Positions 18,363 to 29,475 of a stretch of 64,000 bases of DNA are shown here, one piece after another. The stretch lies in NCBI RefSeq assembly GCF_000834655.1, contig NZ_JXQQ01000004.1, positions 1 to 64,000 on the forward strand. Reading direction: 5' to 3'. The stretch comes from Variovorax paradoxus. GTDB taxonomy: Bacteria; Pseudomonadota; Gammaproteobacteria; Burkholderiales; Burkholderiaceae_C. The notes under the pieces are model-generated. The model worked only from the letters and a program-made list of their open reading frames with translations, searched no databases and had not been told where the DNA came from. The position numbers were made by a program, and so were the translations under genes. Numbering within the stretch: the first letter of the stretch is position 1; every line of letters begins with the position of its first letter.

Positions 18363-19025
18363 TCAGCCCATGTGGATCTGTCCGGCATCGACCTTCATCA
18401 GCTCCTTGCCGGTCACCACCACGTGCCTGCCATGGATGATGGCCGTCTCCTTCGCACGCAGGTCGAGATGACCGACGCGCACCTGCTCGACGCCATCGAC
18501 GAAGCGCAGTGCGTTGCGCGCGATCTGCATCACGCGATCGGCCACCGATTCGAACACCTGGCCAACGAGGCGCAGCCGGCCGACGGTGGCATCGAGTGCC
18601 TGCCCGGTGTAGCGCATCTCGCTCACGTCGCACTGCGCCTCTTGCGCCTGAAGAGCCCATCGGGCGCCCTTCATTTCCAGTTTGGAGGCGCTATGAAGAC
18701 GAAGGTCTGCCGCGCTCTCGATCGCGATTGCACCCGCGGGCGCCGCCAGTCGCAGATCGCCGGGCACTTCGATGCGGCTCACCGACGCGTCGGCTTGTTC
18801 GATCACTGCAATCAGGTAGACGCGCCGGGCGTCCGGCCCCGACAACAACACCGTATCGCCCGGCTGCGGCTGCAGCAGGCAACTGGCCGCACGGCGGCAG
18901 TGCCAGGTGGTGCCGTCCTCGGCCTGCACCTCGAGTAAACCGTCGGCATCGACGGACACCAGCTGGCCCAGATGCTGGACCGGCCCGGATGCTTGGACCT
19001 GTGCGCGCAGTGGAATGACTGTCAT
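18363..19025 (-). CDS. DUF3540 domain protein of T6SS spike module
   Basis: A 220-residue protein starting MTVIPLRAQVQ. The N-terminal half is a small beta-barrel (VSVDADGLLEVQAEDG, QPGDTVLLSG) and the C-terminal half a repetitive beta-helix-like stretch (IAIESAADLRLHSASKLEMKG) resembling the VgrG needle extension. DUF3540 proteins occur between DUF2169 and DUF4150 genes in T6SS clusters; they likely help load or extend the spike. The function is inferred from neighbourhood. Confidence 0.75.
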   Translation of the reverse strand: MTVIPLRAQVQASGPVQHLGQLVSVDADGLLEVQAEDGTTWHCRRAASCLLQPQPGDTVLLSGPDARRVYLIAVIEQADASVSRIEVPGDLRLAAPAGAIAIESAADLRLHSASKLEMKGARWALQAQEAQCDVSEMRYTGQALDATVGRLRLVGQVFESVADRVMQIARNALRFVDGVEQVRVGHLDLRAKETAIIHGRHVVVTGKELMKVDAGQIHMG

Positions 19026-19084
19026 GGTGAATCTCCTTGTCTGATCTGCTGTAAGACCTGCGATGCGGCGGCAGCCCGCACCCG

Positions 19085-20134
19085 TCACTGAACCTTGGAC
19101 CACGTCTGCGCCTTTTGCAGCTCGGGATCGCTCTCGATGAGGCCCTTGCGCCTCGAAAACCGCGCTCCGTCCTCCACCGTGCGGTGCATGCGCGTGCGCA
19201 GGAACTGCGCATCGCGCAGATCGGCATCCACGATCTCGGCATAGGAAAAGTCCGCATCGTGCAGGCTGGCACCGCGGAAGCTGGCTCCGGTACAGCGCGC
19301 GCGATGGAACACGCTTTCGTGGATGTGGGCCTCGCTGAGGTCTGCGCCTTCGAGCCTGGCTTCGACCCAGATGGCGCGATCGAAGCGACCACGCTGCAGG
19401 TTCGCGCCGCGCAGGTCGGCAGATGGGAACAGCGCATTGGGAGCGTCCACTTGCGAGAAGCTGGCCTGGCGCAGCGACGCGCCCTTGAAGATGCACTGAG
19501 CCAGGCTGGCGTTGCTGAAGTCGGCGTGGTCCATCCGGCTGTCGGTGAACACGCAGCGCACGAACCGTTGCGCCGCAAAGCGCTGATTCGTCAGGTCGCA
19601 CTCGATGAAGAGCGTGGTGTCGAAGCTCGCATCCGCGAACACCGCCGTGGTCAAGTCTTGGCGATGGAAGGTGACCGAATTCATCGCGGAACCCGAGAAG
19701 TCGCTTCCTTCGAGGCGGCATTCGGTGAAGGACACTTGCCTGAAGCTGTCCGAGCGCAGGCGGCTTTGCGTCAACTCGCAGCGAAAGAACAGCGTGCGAT
19801 CGAAGCGGGCCTCCTGGAAGCTCGTCTGCGGCAGCGCCGACTCCGAGAAATTGGTGCCTTCGCACCGGGCCCCGTCCAGTTTCGCCTGCGGCAGCCCGCA
19901 GCTGAAGAACTGCACGTTGTCCAGCGTGCTGCGTGAGAGGTCGCAGGCGTCCAGGCGGCAGCGGGTCAGCACACTGCCTTCCAGGTTCGCACCGGTGAAG
20001 CGGGCCCCGCTGAAATCGATACCGTCGAGCATCGCGCCGGACAAGTCCAGGTCGCTCATGTCCCACCCCCGGCAATCTGCGTTGCCGACCTGGATGCCAT
20101 GGCGAATGTGGTCGAGCAGTTCATCGCGGGTCAT
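19085..20134 (-). CDS. Pentapeptide-repeat protein in T6SS spike module
   Basis: A 349-residue protein. After a ~22-residue helical start (MTRDELLDHIRHGIQVGN) almost the whole chain is A(D/N)Lxx-type pentapeptide repeats (DLSGAMLDGIDFSGARFTGA...), predicted to form a right-handed square beta-helix. Its ATG overlaps the TGA of the upstream DUF2169 gene (ATGA), so the two are translationally coupled. Related fused or separate pentapeptide proteins accompany DUF2169 adaptors; whether this is an adaptor, effector or immunity factor cannot be told from sequence. Confidence 0.85.
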   Translation of the reverse strand: MTRDELLDHIRHGIQVGNADCRGWDMSDLDLSGAMLDGIDFSGARFTGANLEGSVLTRCRLDACDLSRSTLDNVQFFSCGLPQAKLDGARCEGTNFSESALPQTSFQEARFDRTLFFRCELTQSRLRSDSFRQVSFTECRLEGSDFSGSAMNSVTFHRQDLTTAVFADASFDTTLFIECDLTNQRFAAQRFVRCVFTDSRMDHADFSNASLAQCIFKGASLRQASFSQVDAPNALFPSADLRGANLQRGRFDRAIWVEARLEGADLSEAHIHESVFHRARCTGASFRGASLHDADFSYAEIVDADLRDAQFLRTRMHRTVEDGARFSRRKGLIESDPELQKAQTWSKVQ

Positions 20135-22674
20135 GCAGTCGGCGCCTCGGGTCGACGCGCGGGCCATACCTTGGCATGCTTGGTGTACGTGCTGTCCATG
20201 CGCGTTGCGGGATCGAAAAGCACCTGGGACACGTCGGCACGGAACAGGTTGGCGCGCGTCAGGTCGGCGCCGCGCAGGTCGGCCTTGGACAGATTCGCAT
20301 CGATCAGGTTGGCCTCGCGCAGCGACGCACCGGCAAGCACGGTCCGTATGAACAGGCTGTCGCCGCCCACGATGCGGTCCAGCCGCGCATGGCTCAGGTC
20401 GCACTCGGACAAGTCGCTGTTCTCGATGCGCGCATCGCTCAGGTCGGCCTGCATCATCGGCGTGGTCCTGAGACCGCACTCCTTCAGGCTGGCGGACTTG
20501 AACTTCGCCTGCACCAGCGTGCAACCATGCGCAAAGCCGCTGCCTTCGAGGTGCGCATTCGAAAAGTCGACGCCACCCGCGCAGTCGGCGGTGACGAAGC
20601 CGCAGCGCTCAAGGCGCGCTCCCACGAACGATACGTTCCGCAGGTGGCACTCAACCCAGGTCACCTGGTCGAAGGTCGCGCCATCGAAATGCAAGTCCTC
20701 CAGCTTCAGGCGCAACAGCAGCATCTGCTGCCAGCGCGAGCGGCTGAGATCGCAGCGCTGCAGCGTCGCCTCTTCGAGCTGCGTCAGCTCGAAGCGAGCA
20801 CCCGCCATCCGGCATCCCTCGAAGCGCGTCCCGGTGCAACTGGCTTCTCGCAGGTCGGCATCATCGAAAACGGTCTGCTCGCAGCGGGCACCGCCAAGGT
20901 TGGTCTTGAAAAGCTTCGCCCGCGCCATCGAGGCCTGGCTCAAGTCGGCGCGCACCAGGACGGCTTGGGAGAAATCGCAGTCGTCGAGCTGCGCGCCGCG
21001 CAGGTTGGTGTCTTGGAGCACGGCCTGCACAAAGCGTGCGCCGCGCAGGTCCATGCCGGACAGGTCGACGCCTGTCAGGTTCAAGCGCGAGAAATCGCGC
21101 TGCGCCGGGTCAGAGGCCGCAAGTCGCCGGCGCCACTTGGCGGAGCGGAAGGAAGGCGCAGGTGGCTCGGCGCCCGACAAGTGGGCCGCATGCAGGTTGG
21201 CCCGCTGCCTCAGCGCCGACGCGGTATCGGCAGCCGGCGGTACGGGCAGCATGGGTTCGTCTTCCGTTCCTTCGCCCTGGCCTTCTTCGGCGCGCAACGG
21301 CTTGTCGCCCTGCGCATCGAGGGCCAGCACACCAGATGCCGCCTGCTTGGCGAACTCCTCCATCCGCGCCTTGGCATCGCCGCCCTGCGCTTCCATCCGG
21401 TCCAGATGCTCGACCAGGTCATCGAGATGCGGCACCGCTTCCGGCGGCGCCAACGCGGGCAGGTGCACGTCCGGGTCCAGGCCGCGCGCACGCAGCTCTT
21501 CGCGCCGACGCTCATGGTCGCGCAGTTGGCCGGCACGCAGGTTGCGCACAAGCGGCTCGTTGACCGATGTCGGAAGGGTATCGGCCCAGTCGCTCAGCAC
21601 CTCCTTGGGTGCCAGGTCCTTGTCGCGCATCGCATGCAGGCCGCCGCGCTCAGGCTCCGAGCGCAGCTTCAGCACCGATTCGTAGTGCGCCATGGTGCGC
21701 GGCACGTCATCCATGCGCTCCAGCGCGCTCATGGCCAGCGGAACGTCGGCTGCATCATCCTGGGTGACCGGGAACACACCGTGCCAGATCAGAACCATTC
21801 GTTCGAGATGCGGAAAGAACCAGACCGTGCTCAGGCGCAGCGGCACCTCGCGCAGTTCGGGGCCGCTCGGGGTGTGCTGTACGAAACAGCGTGCCTGCCA
21901 GCGCGGCAGGTGCCCGCGCAGGATTGGAATGTCCGGGTGCATGTTCCAGAGTTCATAGGCCGCGCCGGTGGGCACTTCCTGCAGCCCTTCCCAGCGCTGG
22001 TCGGCGGGCGCCGCATTGAAATGACGCCAGTCGGCGTCCTTGGCAAGGCCCGGGTAGTCGTTCTCGAGCCACGACTGGCCATACTGCGTGCCCATCAGCG
22101 ACGCGCGCTGTGGCCAGTCGGGCGGAATCGCTCCGAACCCCGCGGGCGGGACGGCCTGCCTCGGCGACGTGGGTTGCCGGCCCGGCGTTTCGATGTGCGC
22201 AAGCCTCGTGGTGCGCACCCCGTTGATCAGTTCCTCGACCGTTCCCATGCCCAGGGCGTTTTCCGGCACGCCGGGCCCGCCGTAGGCATGCTGCCAATCC
22301 AGACGGATTTTCTCGAAGGGCTGCGGCGGAGTGGCCCGGCGGTCGAGCCAGTAACGGTCGCCGTGGACCGTGAGGGTTTTTTGCAGTCCGGCGATCTGCA
22401 GCTTCACCGCGCAACTGGTCTTGTCCTGCTGGTGACGGGTGTACGCATAGCCGCTGACCAGGACCTCGGGTACCAGCTTCGGCACGCCCAGGTCCAGCAC
22501 GGCGCCCGGACCGATCTCCTCGGCCGTGAGCTTCCACAGTTCCTGCTCCAGCACCAGGTGCGGGTTGTCGCCCAGGGTGCTCATGGCCATCACCGCCACC
22601 CCGAGGTGGTCGCGCCGCTGCCAGCGATACGGATGCGTGAGCATGCTCAGGTGGATCGGCTTCACGGTCCTCAA
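20131..22674 (-). CDS. DUF2169 adaptor with C-terminal pentapeptide repeats
   Basis: An 847-residue two-part protein. Residues 1-~330 are a DUF2169 domain (VKPIHLSMLTHPYRWQRRDH, FEKIRLDWQHAYGGPG, VWFFPHLERMVLIWHG). A charged linker with Arg/Glu-rich helices (~400-480) follows, then a pentapeptide-repeat beta-helix from ~530 to ~830 (FSRLNLTGVDLSGMDLRGA...). DUF2169 proteins are chaperone-like adaptors for PAAR-like DUF4150 effectors. The start is a TTG that overlaps the preceding gene's TGA and has GGAG seven bases upstream. Confidence 0.88.
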   Translation of the reverse strand: MRTVKPIHLSMLTHPYRWQRRDHLGVAVMAMSTLGDNPHLVLEQELWKLTAEEIGPGAVLDLGVPKLVPEVLVSGYAYTRHQQDKTSCAVKLQIAGLQKTLTVHGDRYWLDRRATPPQPFEKIRLDWQHAYGGPGVPENALGMGTVEELINGVRTTRLAHIETPGRQPTSPRQAVPPAGFGAIPPDWPQRASLMGTQYGQSWLENDYPGLAKDADWRHFNAAPADQRWEGLQEVPTGAAYELWNMHPDIPILRGHLPRWQARCFVQHTPSGPELREVPLRLSTVWFFPHLERMVLIWHGVFPVTQDDAADVPLAMSALERMDDVPRTMAHYESVLKLRSEPERGGLHAMRDKDLAPKEVLSDWADTLPTSVNEPLVRNLRAGQLRDHERRREELRARGLDPDVHLPALAPPEAVPHLDDLVEHLDRMEAQGGDAKARMEEFAKQAASGVLALDAQGDKPLRAEEGQGEGTEDEPMLPVPPAADTASALRQRANLHAAHLSGAEPPAPSFRSAKWRRRLAASDPAQRDFSRLNLTGVDLSGMDLRGARFVQAVLQDTNLRGAQLDDCDFSQAVLVRADLSQASMARAKLFKTNLGGARCEQTVFDDADLREASCTGTRFEGCRMAGARFELTQLEEATLQRCDLSRSRWQQMLLLRLKLEDLHFDGATFDQVTWVECHLRNVSFVGARLERCGFVTADCAGGVDFSNAHLEGSGFAHGCTLVQAKFKSASLKECGLRTTPMMQADLSDARIENSDLSECDLSHARLDRIVGGDSLFIRTVLAGASLREANLIDANLSKADLRGADLTRANLFRADVSQVLFDPATRMDSTYTKHAKVWPARRPEAPTA

Positions 22675-23138
22675 GACGCGGCTCCTTCGGCGACGAGCGG
22701 ATTCGGCTGGCTCACCCAGAGGACTTCCTTGCCGTCACGATGGCCGCGGTGCAGCAATACCTCGCGGCCGCGCGCGTAGCCCGCCATGTCGATCATGTCG
22801 ACCGCCTGTTCGACCTTGACACGGCGGCGCTGTCCGCCCGGCGCGTCGACCTCGACGACGAGCCGGATGACGTACTGGTTCAACACCATCGTGTTGTCCG
22901 AGCTGGCCTCCACGACGAGCGCCGTCCGCGTCTCAAGGATTGCTGGCTTGCGGGACGCCCAGAAGAACACGCCCAGACAGAACAGCATGGTCAGCACGAC
23001 CCCGCCGCCGATCACGGCCCCGAGCGTGAGGTTGGCCGCCGTGGAAGTCCCGGCGATGCGCGGGAAGATCAGCCCGACGAGCAGCAGCACCGCGATCGAC
23101 GCGATGCAGATCAGAGAGGTGATCCGGCGGGTCGTCAT
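22671..23138 (-). CDS. Small membrane protein between vgrG and DUF2169 gene, unknown function
   Basis: A 155-residue protein. Two transmembrane helices at the N-terminus (ISLLICIAS-like run at ~7-27 and LGAVIGGGVVLTMLFCLGVFF at ~40-60) are followed by a ~90-residue soluble domain with beta character (TALVVEASSDNTMVLNQYVI...VKVEQAVDMIDM). It starts within the vgrG stop (ATGA) and ends within the start of the DUF2169 gene. I recognise no family. Its position inside a spike module is one where immunity proteins are found, but an assembly role is equally possible. Confidence 0.6.
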   Translation of the reverse strand: MTTRRITSLICIASIAVLLLVGLIFPRIAGTSTAANLTLGAVIGGGVVLTMLFCLGVFFWASRKPAILETRTALVVEASSDNTMVLNQYVIRLVVEVDAPGGQRRRVKVEQAVDMIDMAGYARGREVLLHRGHRDGKEVLWVSQPNPLVAEGAAS

Positions 23139-25528
23139 CACCAGTACAGATGGAGCTGGGAGGTCTTGTTGCGCAGGATGGCGAAGCCGAAGGCAACTGC
23201 GTCGAGCCCGATGTTGAGGCCCGAGATGTTGGTCTTGGCGACCTTGATGTCCAGCAGCGTCGTCGCGTAGTTGAACGCGAACACATAGGTCGTCGAGATA
23301 TTGAAGGCCGCGGTGATGTCCAGTTTGGTCGTCGCTTCCGTGCGGATCTCGGGCGCCTTCGAATGCACCTTGACATCGGACTCCGAGTAGATGAGGTCGT
23401 CGGCTTTCGACTTGATGTATTGGCCCGCGTGCGTGTCGACGCCGATCTCGTACTCCACGACGTTCTGCTTGGACTTGTGCCGGATGTTGTCGGCTTCCAC
23501 CAGCCATTTCTTGCCCGGCGCCCTGAAGGTGATGTCGCCCTCGGTCTCTACGGTGTAGTCCCCGCCGATCGCCGCCTTGTAGTAGGAACCCGTCTTCAGG
23601 TCCAGGTAGGTCTTCACGTCTTGCCGCAGCTCTCCCTTCGTGGTCTGGAAGATCTTGTTGCCGGCATACTCGTTGTACTGGTCGTCCACCCGTTCGCTCT
23701 TGGGGCCCTTTACCTCTTCGACCATGTAGGACTTTATGGTCCGGCTCTCGCCGCTATCGACCTTGTCGTCGCGCCGCCCCGTGACATGGATCGTCTGGTT
23801 GCCGTCGACATACACATCCTGGTTCCCGCCGTTGACCTTGATGAACTGGTCACCCCCGTTGACGGTGATCGTCTGCGGTCCGCCCTCGTTGACGGTCAAG
23901 GTGTGCGGCCCGTTGATCGTCTCGTCCAGCGAGGTGTCTCCGGTGTACGTGTCGGCGCCCGTGATGATGGTGGTGCGCTCGCCCTCCACCGTATGCATCT
24001 CGTTGTTCTCCACCTCGAGCGTGAAGTCCTTCTGCGCATGGATCTTGATCGACTCGCACCCCGGGTCGTCGTCAATGATGAAGTGATTGGCCAGCTCGCC
24101 GTCGCCCTTGATCGTGCGGCTGATGAACCCGCTGACCGTCGCCTTGGCCGGCAACTCGAGCGGCGGCATCTGGTCGGCGTTGTAGACGCGGCCGATGATG
24201 ATCGGCCGGTCGGGGCAACCGGCGATGAAATCGACGATGACCTCCTGCCCCACGCGCGGATGGTTCACTGCGCCGAAGTTGGAGCCCGCCCACGCGCTGG
24301 ACACGCGCACCCAGCATGAGCTGTTCTCGTTGCGTTGCCCGTAGCGGTCCCAGCGGAACTGCACCTTCACCCGGCCGTACTTGTCGATCCAGATGTCTTC
24401 CCCCGGGGGGCCGACGACGGTGGCCGTCTGCGGGCCGTGGGTGCTCGGCGCGCGCGTGACGCGCGGCGCCCGGAACGGGAACGACGTGGGCTGCACGCCG
24501 AAATGAAAGCCGTACTCGCCCGGCGCGGCGCCGGTGGCATAGCCGCCTTCACGCAAGCTGTACATCACCGAGACGATCAGGTACTCGCGGTTGTCCTCGT
24601 TGCGCGGTGCGTTCTGCATGGTGAAGCGATAGCCCGGGGCCATGCCGCGCACATTGGCGTGGCCGGTGTCCAGTTCCGCCTGTGCCTGCGCTTCCTCGAG
24701 CCGGATGCGCGCGTAGTGCTCGCCCTGCCCCGCATCGCTGTAGCCGCCCAGCCATTCATACATCTCGTACTGGCCGTGATCGTTCGCGCGCGGCTGGCTG
24801 CGGGTGGTGAGCAGGTCGGCCTTTGGCTTCTTGAAGTCGAAGTCGTCCACGACGTAGGTGCCGGGTCGGATCTCCTCGGTCACCTCCCATTGGTCGATGA
24901 CTTCGCGGCCGGAATCGGCAACGCGGTCGGTCGCGAGATAGCCGATCTTCGGATACTCGGGCAGCAGCTCGTGGGCGCCCATGTCGTCGGCCAGCACCAG
25001 CGTGTGCTGGCTCTTCTCGTGCTTGAAGTAGTAGTAGATGCCTTCGTGTTCCATCAGGCGGCTCACGAAGGCAAAGTCTGTTTCCTGGTACTGAACGCAG
25101 TACTCCCATTGCCGATAGGAGGCGCTGAGTTTCTTCTCGAAGGCAAAGCCGTATTCGCCGAGCACCTCCTCAAGGATCTCTACCACCGACTTGTTCTGGA
25201 AGATCTTGCAGTCGCTGGTGCGCGTGAGATACCAGAGCCAAGGGCGTACCGAGGCGCGGTACACGGTGTAGCGGGAGGAGCCGCCTTCGCGCCCGATCAT
25301 CGTGAAGCGCGTGATCTGGCCGTTGAGATAGCGCGGCGTGCCGTTGATGGTGACGATCTCCAGCGTGAGCGGCTTGCCGAGCACGGCCTTCATGTCCACC
25401 GAGGTGTTCGGGCTGAGCAGGTCGACCTCGAACTCGAACAGCTGCGAGAGCCCTTCGTTGCCATGCATCGAGCGAAACAGCAACTGCTCCTCTCCAAGCG
25501 GTGTATGGGCTTTGACGACTCTGGCCAT
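23138..25528 (-). CDS. vgrG: T6SS spike protein VgrG (TssI)
   Basis: A 796-residue VgrG. The N-terminal gp27-like part begins with HTPLGEEQLLFRSMHGNEGL; the gp5 OB-fold shows GEDIWIDKYGRVKVQFRWDR near residues 370-390 and WVRVSSAWAGSNFGAVNHPRVGQEVIVDF. A long valine/glycine beta-helix needle follows (~520-620). A C-terminal extension of about 150 residues ends with hydrophobic beta segments (DAVAFGFAILRN). No known catalytic motif is visible in the extension, which more likely serves to hold the PAAR-like tip or cargo. It lies 24 bp after clpV. Confidence 0.96.
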   Translation of the reverse strand: MARVVKAHTPLGEEQLLFRSMHGNEGLSQLFEFEVDLLSPNTSVDMKAVLGKPLTLEIVTINGTPRYLNGQITRFTMIGREGGSSRYTVYRASVRPWLWYLTRTSDCKIFQNKSVVEILEEVLGEYGFAFEKKLSASYRQWEYCVQYQETDFAFVSRLMEHEGIYYYFKHEKSQHTLVLADDMGAHELLPEYPKIGYLATDRVADSGREVIDQWEVTEEIRPGTYVVDDFDFKKPKADLLTTRSQPRANDHGQYEMYEWLGGYSDAGQGEHYARIRLEEAQAQAELDTGHANVRGMAPGYRFTMQNAPRNEDNREYLIVSVMYSLREGGYATGAAPGEYGFHFGVQPTSFPFRAPRVTRAPSTHGPQTATVVGPPGEDIWIDKYGRVKVQFRWDRYGQRNENSSCWVRVSSAWAGSNFGAVNHPRVGQEVIVDFIAGCPDRPIIIGRVYNADQMPPLELPAKATVSGFISRTIKGDGELANHFIIDDDPGCESIKIHAQKDFTLEVENNEMHTVEGERTTIITGADTYTGDTSLDETINGPHTLTVNEGGPQTITVNGGDQFIKVNGGNQDVYVDGNQTIHVTGRRDDKVDSGESRTIKSYMVEEVKGPKSERVDDQYNEYAGNKIFQTTKGELRQDVKTYLDLKTGSYYKAAIGGDYTVETEGDITFRAPGKKWLVEADNIRHKSKQNVVEYEIGVDTHAGQYIKSKADDLIYSESDVKVHSKAPEIRTEATTKLDITAAFNISTTYVFAFNYATTLLDIKVAKTNISGLNIGLDAVAFGFAILRNKTSQLHLYW

Positions 25529-25552
25529 GGCGCGCTCCCTTTCTCTCTTCGA

Positions 25553-28278
<2,726 letters not shown>

Positions 28279-28282
<4 letters not shown>

Positions 28283-29475
28283 AGGGCCATGGAAGATGCG
28301 GACTCGGCAGGCACATCGGCCGCCGATGCGTTACGGGGATACAGCGCCTCGGGCTCGAACAGCATGTCGCCGGCGTCGGTGTCCGACAGGCGCGTGCCGA
28401 CCCAGCTGCCCCAGCCGAGGCCCTGGTCGCCGCCCAGCCGCATGCCGCGCGCCTCCTCTTTCCGGAGCACCAGCCGCAGCTCCCAGGCGAACTCGATGCC
28501 GACGTACTGCCGCACCCAATCGACCACCTGCTGCAACCGGCGGCTGCCCGGCAGGAACTCGCGGAACTGCTGCTGCGACAGCGGCCCGAGCTCCAGGCGA
28601 AACTTGCTCTGTGCATCGCGTACCGCGAGGCCGATGGTCGCGCCGCCACCGAGCTGGTGGTTGCGCCCGAAGAGGCCGAGCCGGCTCACCTGGCGCTCGT
28701 CGATCATCACCCAGTCGCTCACGAATTCCTCCACGCGCACGGGCACGTCGAAGTACAGGCGCAGGATCTGGATCAGCCCCTCGGGATTGCGCGTCTGGCG
28801 CACGAGGTGGCCCGCCATGAAGGTGCGCGCATGGTCGGCGATGCGGTCGCGCTCCTTCAGGCCCGGCTGCCCCATGTTCATGAGGCTCGCCACGTAGTCG
28901 ACGAAGCGGTGGCCGTCGGGGCGGTCCAGGCTGTTGACCGATTGCGCATCGGCCCACGCCCGGTAGAACAGCAGGATGAGCCGGTGATGGAACAGGTCGG
29001 CGAACGCGCTGAGCGTGTGGTCGTTGTGGTGGCGCTTGCGTTCGCGCGCGTACTCGGTCAGGTGCAGCGGCAGCGGGCCGTTGGGGCCGAACAAGCCGAA
29101 GCCGTAGATCGAGATGCGCGGCGGCCCGTCGCCATCGACATCGACGCCCGACACGTTCGATGGCGCGAAGGCCATCGAGGGCTCCTGCCCGAGGCGCAGC
29201 GGCTCGTCCGAGGGGCGGGGTGCGCGGCCCAGCAGCGGGTGGTCGCCTTGTGCATCGAGCCGGCGCAGCAGCATGAACAGGTCGTGCTCGAAGGGCTGGT
29301 CGACCAGGCCCGCCCACAGCGCGGGGTCTGACAGCAGGGCGTCGCGCCGGCCCGTCGCGGCAATCGCAGGCGTCTCATGGCCCGCGGGCTCATCGAACGC
29401 ACGCGCCTCGAACATCTCCTCGCCCTCGACCTGCGCGGCCTGCTGCATTCCGTCGGAGAAGCCGGCTGCGCTCAT
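28279..29475 (-). CDS. tssG: T6SS baseplate subunit TssG
   Basis: A 398-residue TssG, starting at an ATG that overlaps the tssF TGA. After a ~50-residue variable N-terminus it shows PFEHDLFMLLRRLDAQGDHPLLG, the conserved YGFGLFGPNGPLPLHLTEY and FHHRLILLFYRAWA, and GLIQILRLYFDVPVRVEEF. TssG with two TssF forms the baseplate wedge with TssE and TssK. Confidence 0.96.
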
